NCBI GenBank assembly: GCA_022497145.1
Contig: MU386064.1
Span: 1-25,693, forward strand
DNA length: 25,693 nucleotides
DNA from: Rostrohypoxylon terebratum
Lineage: Eukaryota > Ascomycota > Sordariomycetes > Xylariales > Hypoxylaceae
Direction of reading: 5' to 3'
The notes beneath the pieces are model-generated. The model was not told the DNA's origin. It searched no databases and saw only the letters and a program-made list of their open reading frames with translations. The position numbers and the translations under genes are program-made. The stretch's first letter is position 1, and every line of letters starts with the position of its first letter. Of the stretch, positions 19,802 through 25,693 are shown piece after piece.

Positions 19802-20701
19802 TCAGAACACGATGTTGGGATCATATTTATGTTTGATATCGAGTAGTATTTGGTAGTTGCTACCATAGGAATGAGTCTGCCAGTCAATCTCGGGCGAGAA
19901 ATCGGCCTCGTTCAAATAAGGATCTGCACCATCCGGCACTAGGGAGTCGATGCGCCGTTCTGCAAAATCAATAAGGTGACTTACGGCAGCCTGTTTATTC
20001 GACCAGGAGATATTCGAGTCAACTTACTCTACATTATGATGAGCTGGAGAGCGGCATGCCGCACAGGCATGAGGGAATTCGATGCGACGGGTATGTAGTT
20101 CGAATTGATTGAGACGTCTTGAGCAGTGGAAGCAAGGAGAATTTGACTTTAGTCGACGATCTCGCAGTATGCACGGATTAGGTACATTCTTAGGGGATGC
20201 TTCACTGACCGATAGTGGAATGAAATGGCCGCTTGTAAGGCCGCCAATAGGGATGGTGCCCCAAGGCAAGGGGCCAAAGTACATGTCAAAGTGGTCGACA
20301 TAAGTTTGATTAATTGACATGGTCAAGTCGTACTTCAATGCGAAGCTATCAAGTTCTTTTATGAAGCTAGATATAAGTTGGCGAACTTGGTTCTTGTCGT
20401 CCTTGCAATCCGGAAATGTCAGAACGATAAGATCAAAATCTTCTCCCTGTCACGACGAGAGCAGTCTGAGCACCAGCGTTGTTGAAGCAGGTAGCGCTTT
20501 TTGGAAAGATGTAACTCCTTTCCGGAATGTGTCGTTACTGGAACCTTCACGATCAATCGATAAAGAGGCGCTAAAAACTGTTCCATCGGGAAAGGCATGG
20601 GTAGTTACTGATATAACGACACCAAATGTTAAGCCACCGCCTCCAGACAGTGTAAAATACATGTTTTCGTTCTGTTCGGGTCCCAATTCTCAAGCTATAT
20701 T
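19802..20701 (-). pseudogene. Truncated, frameshifted BBE-type FAD-linked oxidase
   Basis: Minus-strand fragments in successive frames match the C-terminal half of berberine-bridge-enzyme-like FAD oxidases: NENMYFTLSGGGGLTFGVV (about 20671-20615), FDLIVLTFPDC, SINQTYVDHFDMYFGPLPWG (about 20317-20258), an AYCEIVD segment, and the terminal YLNEADFSPEIDWQTHSYG...KYDPNIVF ending at the TGA at 19802-19804. The N-terminal FAD-anchoring half is absent because the UbiA gene begins to occupy the strand at 20759. I see an in-frame TGA at 20690-20692, frame changes near 20485 and 20447, another near 20186, a TAA at 20149-20151, and a TAG at 20029-20031 with a further frame change. Introns do not explain these because the homology runs through them. 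It is a decayed remnant, presumably non-functional. Confidence 0.85.
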
Positions 20702-20758
20702 GATAACTCCATTCATGTCGCTCAACTTTCCTATACATCCTCCTCATAACTAATTATT

Positions 20759-21741
20759 TCAAGCAACAGGTTGGAGATACAACGTAATTACCCAATAGCA
20801 CCAAAGTCTCCATGCCCATCCATCACTTAGACGTCCCAATCGCAATAAGACCAACGCAGATATGATAGCTCCGAGTCCTACCGAAGACAGACAAGCTACC
20901 CAGGAAGACACATTCCATAATTTCAGACAGATAAGAGACCAAGCCATTACGAAACTCGCGATGCTCCAACGTGGAAAAGCCTCTCCGTACACTGATGACA
21001 TGGTTTTCCGCCCTTGACCTTCGTCCCCGGCCACGTCCGGAAAGACCTGAGTATGAATTGTTGTCATAGCGATCGCCGCCATCAGAACATACCAGTTCCC
21101 TAGGACCTTCTCGTTCTTTGATGCCTCGCTTCCTAGAAACGTCCTTGCTGCTCCCCAGTTGAAGCAAGCCATTCCGAGAGCGTTTAACCCGTTCCGGGTC
21201 CACGGACCAGCGTTATTTCGCACCAGGTCGTTATATACCCAGAGCAGTATCATGAAGATGATGCTAGGCAGGTAGCTGTTGAAGACGAGGCTCATACCCA
21301 TGGAAAGGATGACCACGGTACGAAGGGTAGTCAGAGTTTCCATAGAAGTGAGTTTAACTGTACGTACAGGCCGCTGGGCCTTGTTGATCTGATCTTCGAG
21401 CTTGGATTCAGGAAGACTCCGATTTGAAGTACCAGCAACGACAAGGTGTACCCATATCCACACCGTAATAAGCGGTAGCCATAATAATACTTTGTCGGGA
21501 GTAGGTTGCGTTAGGTTTTCAGAAATTCGGTATTTAGCGGATACGATGGAAAGCGCGAAGACTCCCTGCGGAAGAAGAACGGTCTTGAAATCACTTTCGG
21601 TGAAAAGGAATACACTTTTGATGGAGAAACCGTCGATGCGGGCCGGCTTCTGTCTAGGAGGTGAGATCTTGATTGGACATGGAGGTTGGTACAGAGTCTT
21701 ACCTGGCTGTCCGGCTTGAATTGGTCGGAGCTTTTAGACAT
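20759..21741 (-). CDS. UbiA-family integral membrane prenyltransferase or terpene cyclase
   Basis: Exon 1 (21741-21703, 13 codons) and exon 2 (21649-20759) join over a 53-bp intron (21650-21702; GTAAGA...ACAG) to encode 309 residues with no stop. Near the N-terminus is SVFLFTESDFKTVLLPQ, typical of fungal UbiA-like proteins. The first polar motif reads SNRSLPESKLEDQINKAQRP, equivalent to the family's Asn/Asp-rich diphosphate-binding segment, followed by RTVKLT. The second is DVAGDEGQGRKT. The rest is a series of hydrophobic helices. UbiA enzymes bind Mg-prenyl diphosphates in the membrane and either prenylate an acceptor or, in some fungal members such as the intramembrane bergamotene synthase of fumagillin biosynthesis, cyclise farnesyl diphosphate. 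The motif order fits either; the exact product is unknown. It lies 57 bp upstream of the FAD-oxidase remnant on the same strand. Confidence 0.85.
21650..21702 (-). other. Intron of the UbiA-family gene
   Basis: Donor GTAAGACTC directly after the CAG at exon 1 position 39, acceptor CTAGACAG. An alternative acceptor at CTAG, four bases earlier, would put exon 2 out of frame, so ACAG is chosen. Confidence 0.75.
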
Positions 21742-21851
21742 TTTGACTATATAAATCAATGATTCAAAATATCGTGTTTTGGCTTTTTCGAAAGATTGCG
21801 ACGATAAACGAAATTAGGATATTTTCTATATAGAAGATCGATAAGGTAGGT

Positions 21852-22100
21852 ATGGATTTCGGCAAGATGAATTACAAGGGATGGTTCTCTTTATATTACC
21901 CGATCCACGACATTCATACTCTTCTCATTAATGAATGCGTAACTGAGTCGGAGTTTGATGTAACCTTATATGCGATCAAGATCCTTCTTGCTCGCCATGA
22001 GGCTGTGTTTGGAAAGAAAGAGACGACATCAAGTAGGGCTGTAAAACTTCCATGGAATGATCTACACATTGCATTTCCGAAACTGAATACTCCGATTTAA
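21852..22100 (+). CDS. Small unrecognised ORF
   Basis: An ATG-initiated frame of 82 codons starts 110 bp from the start of the divergent UbiA gene. The predicted peptide (MDFGKMNYKGWFSLYYP...) has no signal peptide, membrane segment or motif that I recognise. It could be a small gene, the remnant of a larger one, or chance. The only support is its length and position; base composition is not clearly coding. Confidence 0.25.
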   Translation: MDFGKMNYKGWFSLYYPIHDIHTLLINECVTESEFDVTLYAIKILLARHEAVFGKKETTSSRAVKLPWNDLHIAFPKLNTPI

Positions 22101-22769
22101 GCCAAATTCACTGAGTGCGACTTAATAGGTCTACAGGTACGATGATATAGCTTGGCAGTCTACGTGGTCAACCTCAAAATCTGAAGGATGCATTCTAGCG
22201 TATGTATACGCTTCAGCAATACCCGAAGGCTCTTATTTTCCCTTTTATATATTTATCGACGTTGATTGATTAGACAGCCTTTACTGTCTTAAGTCTTGTT
22301 TTCATCTTCATTGCCCTGGCGGCCGACTGGAGAAGGTTGGGAGTTAACCCCTGAAACTCTATGACCACCCTTAAAGACAAACAAAAAGGGAACCGTGAAA
22401 AGAACCGCCTAACCTATACCTACCTATATGTAAGGCAAGTATCTTTATAATACCTAACCACTAATTTACCTACTCATTTCAATCCATACATTGTTAGTAG
22501 GGCGACCATTGAAAGCCATCAATGACTAGTCGTAGGTACTAGGTACATATCTGTAAGTAAGCAGGGGATGGCTAACAGGGCCCTAGCCTCCAGGGCTGTC
22601 TGCCTGTGTGGATTCAGCTGCCTAACGACCCACTCAGCCACTATAGCTCAACATTCATGATAGGCATCTAGTAATATCCTCTGTCCTTAACACTTAATAT
22701 TATAATGAATTCTCACATCTGTAACGGGAAGAAGAGAAAGACAATCACAGCGCATAGCAATAATCGAAC
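22101..22769. other. Intergenic region upstream of F-box gene
   Basis: About 670 bp without a convincing gene. It has TACCTACCTATA- and GTAGGTACTAGGTAC-type motifs (about 22420-22430 and 22532-22546) and AT-rich sequence. It should carry the promoter of the F-box gene. Confidence 0.5.
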
Positions 22770-24221
22770 ATGTTCTTAGAAGGCCTCCCAGTTGAGATTC
22801 AGAACAATATTTTCTCCCGCCTTGATAACCAGAATGAACGACAGTACGCAGACAATGGGCATCCCAATCTGTGCGCTCTTGCGCTTACCTGCCGCCGTCT
22901 GTCGGAGATAGCCAATGGTCGTCTATACTCTCATGTCAAGCTAGAGATCAACGGTGATTCAGCCAAAGACGCCGAGCGAATGGCGATCCTGAATAATTGC
23001 TGTCGAGAATTCCCACACCTTGTGAACCGCATCCATTCGGCCGAACTTCGTTGGTTTTATAAGAAGGATGTTGAGACATATAACGAACTTCTCGGTCACC
23101 TAGCCAAATCATCGTCATTGACAAAGCTTGGCTGCGAGCTGACTGGGTTCAATTGTGCGTCGCTGCCTGCTCTATTTGACTATGTGGATGGCAGTTTTGC
23201 TCATTTGACAGAGTTGGAGATTGAGCTGAACAGAATAGAACGCACAGAGAACTATGTGCCCGCAGAGTACTTTGTCAAGCTATGCGAGTTGCCAAAATTA
23301 GATGTCTTCGTTGTGTCCGCGCCAATAGCTGGCTTCGGCACAGATGCTGTGTCAGAATCAGAAAAGAGCCTCGATCAACTCAAACATTTCCATTTCTGGA
23401 GGACGCATCCTATCTCAATCGCTGCTCTAGAATCGTTGCTGCCTAGAGTCCCCAATTTAATCTGTCTGCAGACTAGTGCCCCCGGCGAAGGCATCGAGGT
23501 CGATCGCAAATTAGCTAACGATACTTCATTGGGCGGATTCGACTTGATTGTACCTCTGCGCCCGTCAATGTATGGCGACTTGCTGGCTCCTGTCGCTACT
23601 AGTTTGAAACATCTAGTCTTGGATATCGATAACGTTCATATTCACTCTCACGATGGATCTCGCATCGATCTGTCCCGGTTTACTAGCATGTTTCGGCTCG
23701 AAATAAGCTCTTCTTTTCTCTTTGCATCTAACAAGGTTGCCGCAAGCTGCGCCTGGGCGTACGATATCGGACAGATTCTGCCACCACGTCTAGAAGACCT
23801 CGAGTTTTTGTTTGACAACCACCAGGGCTTATTTTGGTCCGTGCAAGAAATGCGACAACATGCACCGTTGCAGACATTCAAACAGCTATGGGCAAGAACT
23901 TCTAACAAGGGATACATCGATTGGCTGCTCCAACTGATGGCAAGAAATCACGATAATACATCCTGCATCAAAGCCATCAAGATCTCCGAGCAGATTATCG
24001 TGGACAGGGATCCGAATTGGAAGATTGTAACATGGCGTATGACTGATGACTTGATTGCCGCCGCCGCTTCAGCAGGTGTGAAACTTCAGATTAGGCTTCG
24101 GGTGCCTAGGATCTTCAGATCTTCAAGGTTCGTTCATTTCGAAGACTCATGGACTTACGGCGCTGAGGGAACGGTGAAATATGAGAACGACGTCGAGGAG
24201 ACGGCCGATGATGATGACTAA
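22770..24221 (+). CDS. F-box protein
   Basis: A single exon from ATG 22770 encodes 483 residues. Residues 1-58 have the F-box pattern: MFLEGLPVEIQNNIFSRL, then a spacer with CALALTCRRLSEIANGRLYSHV, i.e. the conserved Leu-Pro, Ile and Leu positions and the cysteine-arginine end. F-box proteins bind Skp1 and recruit substrates to SCF ubiquitin ligases. The remainder is a helix/strand alternation without clear repeats that I can name, with Leu-rich stretches (LPRVPNLICLQT, LKHLVLDIDNVHI) that may be degenerate leucine-rich repeats for substrate binding. The C-terminus is acidic (VEETADDDD). Many such single-exon F-box genes exist in fungal accessory regions; the target is unknown. Telomere-like tracts begin about 10 bp after the stop codon. 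Confidence 0.85.
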   Translation: MFLEGLPVEIQNNIFSRLDNQNERQYADNGHPNLCALALTCRRLSEIANGRLYSHVKLEINGDSAKDAERMAILNNCCREFPHLVNRIHSAELRWFYKKDVETYNELLGHLAKSSSLTKLGCELTGFNCASLPALFDYVDGSFAHLTELEIELNRIERTENYVPAEYFVKLCELPKLDVFVVSAPIAGFGTDAVSESEKSLDQLKHFHFWRTHPISIAALESLLPRVPNLICLQTSAPGEGIEVDRKLANDTSLGGFDLIVPLRPSMYGDLLAPVATSLKHLVLDIDNVHIHSHDGSRIDLSRFTSMFRLEISSSFLFASNKVAASCAWAYDIGQILPPRLEDLEFLFDNHQGLFWSVQEMRQHAPLQTFKQLWARTSNKGYIDWLLQLMARNHDNTSCIKAIKISEQIIVDRDPNWKIVTWRMTDDLIAAAASAGVKLQIRLRVPRIFRSSRFVHFEDSWTYGAEGTVKYENDVEETADDDD

Positions 24222-24230
24222 GCGTGTTGA

Positions 24231-24247
24231 TAACCCTAACCCTAACT
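24231..24247 (-). repeat. Telomere-like CCCTAA tract
   Basis: TAACCCTAACCCTAACT, i.e. almost three CCCTAA units on the plus strand. Ascomycete telomeres are TTAGGG repeats, so this is a short interstitial telomeric sequence in minus orientation. Confidence 0.85.
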
Positions 24248-24430
24248 CCTCTTGAGATTAGTCGTCGTTTACCTCCAGTCAGCAGATATGCTAGCGTACG
24301 AATATTCGTATTGAATGGAACTATAATAAATTGGGCTTGGAACTTTCTCTTGGACCTTGTTTTAGTGAATACTTTCATCAATTAGTTACTTATTGCGTAA
24401 TTTAATCCAAGTGATGTGTGCCTTAGATTC

Positions 24431-24444
24431 AGGGTTAGGGTTGG
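24431..24444 (+). repeat. Telomere-like TTAGGG tract
   Basis: AGGGTTAGGGTTGG, about two TTAGGG units in plus orientation. Confidence 0.8.
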
Positions 24445-24484
24445 TGGTTTGCAAAAATAGGGGCTAGGGTTTTAGATCAAATGA

Positions 24485-24504
24485 AGGGTTAGGGTTAGGG
24501 TTAG
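24485..24504 (+). repeat. Telomere-like TTAGGG tract, longest copy
   Basis: AGGGTTAGGGTTAGGGTTAG: about 3.3 perfect TTAGGG units in plus orientation, 40 bp downstream of the previous tract. Confidence 0.88.
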
Positions 24505-24668
24505 AAATTCCTATCAACAATTATATGATGACTACCTATGTAAGAGGTTTTTCGAAACCTACTTAATAATTATAGAGTCTTGGGTTTCTTAGGAGCGAAT
24601 AAATGTGCAATACCACCAAATATTGTCATGAACTAAACTTAAGATTAGCAAGCGGTCCAGACGTATGC

Positions 24669-25406
24669 TCAAGCTCGAGTACTGACTACTTCATCGAAGA
24701 ATTGAAAATATAATGGCAAAGCAAGATACGTCTCCGCGTCGTAGAACGACCTCAAAATATGCCAGACGTTTCCAAATTTGCCCGTTGAGAGCAAGTCATT
24801 GAAGAACCTATACTTGTCATAAGCTCTCATATATAGGTACTTATGTATCGTGTCCCTTTTTCCAATCTTATTAAGGTCTGTGAGGTTGGACATTCTTACA
24901 TGGCTTTGTACATGCCCGCAGGGTCAGCTCTTTCGCGCAACACAAGCCTTTCACCTTTGAAACCCTGGAGGCTGTGGATAGCCCTTTGTGGCACAAGCAC
25001 TGCTGGATCTCCTTCTTGGATTATCATCTTGTCTCCATTTAGAGTCACCTGGAGCCTTCCTTCAAGCACGCTGAGATGCTCTGAGTGGTCCTAAGAGAAC
25101 AAATCATATCAGCATCTATCATGACACAGTTTCTCCAGGGCGGCATCCACTAACCTTATGCCAATGTGGTGGGACAGAGACAGCGTCTTCGCCAATACAT
25201 GTTGTTTCCATAACGTATCTGCTAATTGAGTCTTCTGGTTCGCTCTCGTCAATTGATATGTCCATTGTAACACCCTAAGACCGTTAGTTATTCGTCGCTC
25301 TGTTGGATCGTCTATATTTCGTATAGAAACTGTTTGTATATATATGAATAATGAGTTCGATTACCTTTCCTACACGAAGAGTCTTGAGGACTTTTAGAGG
25401 ACCCAT
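24669..25406 (-). CDS. Cupin-domain protein
   Basis: Four exons, 25406-25365, 25274-25155, 25090-24900 and 24807-24669, encode 163 residues. All introns have canonical ends: GTAATC...TAACTAAC...CTTAG (25275-25364), GTTAGT...CTTAG (25091-25154) and GTAAGA...TATAG (24808-24899). The joined protein begins MGPLKVLKTLRVGK and reads PPHWHKDHSEHLSVLEG, the complete cupin motif 1 (H-x-H, four residues, E, six residues, G). Then comes PAVLVPQRAIHSL, motif 2 with its His. Such residues bind one metal ion. The C-terminal part in exon 4 (FFNDLLSTGKFGNVWHILRS) continues as in the small fungal cupins that I know, which is why exon 4 is included; without it the frame stops at 24899-24901. Small cupins act as isomerases, dioxygenases or cyclases, but the reaction cannot be predicted. 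It is near the right inverted repeat, in the same half of the window as the UbiA gene. Confidence 0.82.
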
Positions 25407-25601
25407 CTTGATCAATTCTTAGGCAGGAGGTATGTAAAATCGGATATCTGGTCTATTTTCGTCGACCTACCTAACTATCTCCCGCATATTTTACCAGTCA
25501 CTATGAGATATCGGAAAAACGTTAAATCCAAAGATAAGGCTGGCGAGTCGCTTGCCGGCCAAGGGTTATCGTATACTCTATATATCATTTTTCTAGCCTA
25601 T
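25407..25601. other. Short intergenic segment before the right repeat
   Basis: Upstream region of the cupin gene (195 bp), AT-rich with a CGACCTACCTAACTA stretch near 25462-25476. I see no gene in it. Confidence 0.5.
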
Positions 25602-25692
25602 TGTGACGAACCTATACTTAGGCTTAGTAAGTATAGCTTCATAAGGGGGTCTTGATTTTAAGGTAACAGTAATTGTAGAGGTCAAGTATAAT
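25602..25692 (-). repeat. Right copy of 91-bp terminal inverted repeat
   Basis: Reverse complement of 5-95 with two transition differences (opposite left positions 9 and 51). It contains the same CTATACTTA/TAAGTATAG hairpin arms. The window ends one base after it. Confidence 0.9.
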
Positions 25693-25693
25693 C

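Larger units (their letters stand above)
24222..24668. other. Intergenic with telomere-like tracts
   Basis: This gap holds the 3' flank of the F-box gene and of the cupin gene, which converge here. The tracts at 24231-24247, 24431-24444 and 24485-24504 are listed separately. A TAGGGTTTTAG degenerate unit is at about 24464-24475. The other DNA is AT-rich and unremarkable. Confidence 0.6.

Noticed and set aside
19980..20040. Intron in the FAD-oxidase remnant (GTAAGT near 20025, TTTGCAG near 19961)
   Set aside because: Family-like sequence (ISWSNKQAAVSHLIDFAERR) continues through the proposed intron, so it is coding-derived; the break is a frame change, not splicing.
24231..24504. True chromosome end or telomere fusion
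   Set aside because: The tracts are only 2-3 units long, coding DNA continues on both sides, and the orientation is opposite to that of a head-to-head fusion.
1..25693. Starship, Maverick/Polinton or Helitron element
   Set aside because: No DUF3435-type recombinase, polymerase, integrase, capsid or Rep/helicase reading frame is visible. Inverted repeats alone do not show such an element.

Overview
The window reads as nuclear DNA of a filamentous ascomycete (Pezizomycotina, probably Sordariomycetes; the class is inference). Genes are single transcription units on both strands. Their introns are short (about 53-176 bp) with GTNNGT-type donors, CTAAC/CTGAC-like branch sites and YAG acceptors, and intergenic DNA is rich in TAGGTACCTA-like palindromes. 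There is no operon logic, plasmid, phage, CRISPR array or recognisable transposase.

Layout from left to right. A 91-bp inverted repeat (5-95) is followed by an uncharacterised cysteine-containing protein with a hydrophobic tail (528-1247), a secreted GMC oxidoreductase (minus, two exons, 1388-3310), a mitochondrial-type acyl-CoA dehydrogenase (4292-5689), a membrane-anchored histidine phosphatase (6217-7656) and an ornithine cyclodeaminase/mu-crystallin protein (8219-9331). Convergent to the last is an amino-acid permease (minus, three exons, 9750-11663). A very large GH47 alpha-1,2-mannosidase with two low-complexity insertions follows (minus, three exons, 13121-16256), then a GNAT acetyltransferase (minus, three exons, 17971-18707).

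The right part (about 18.7-25.7 kb) is gene-poor and looks accessory. It holds a 5'-truncated, multiply frameshifted berberine-bridge-type FAD oxidase pseudogene (19802-20701), an intact UbiA-family membrane enzyme 57 bp upstream of it (20759-21741), a doubtful small ORF, an F-box protein (22770-24221), three short telomere-like tracts facing outward (24231-24504) and a four-exon cupin protein (minus, 24669-25406). The other copy of the inverted repeat closes the window (25602-25692).

Most left-half genes are metabolic: oxidation, acyl-CoA chemistry, phosphate release, amino-acid uptake and conversion, and glycan trimming. Nothing in the sequence ties them into one pathway. The UbiA gene, the dead FAD oxidase and the cupin could be remains of a specialised-metabolite locus. 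The most unusual structural signal is that nearly identical inverted repeats bracket the whole window although no transposition gene is present between them. It could be a giant non-autonomous inverted-repeat element, two unrelated copies of a small repeat, or a contig that simply stops in a repeat at each end. The sequence alone does not decide between these.
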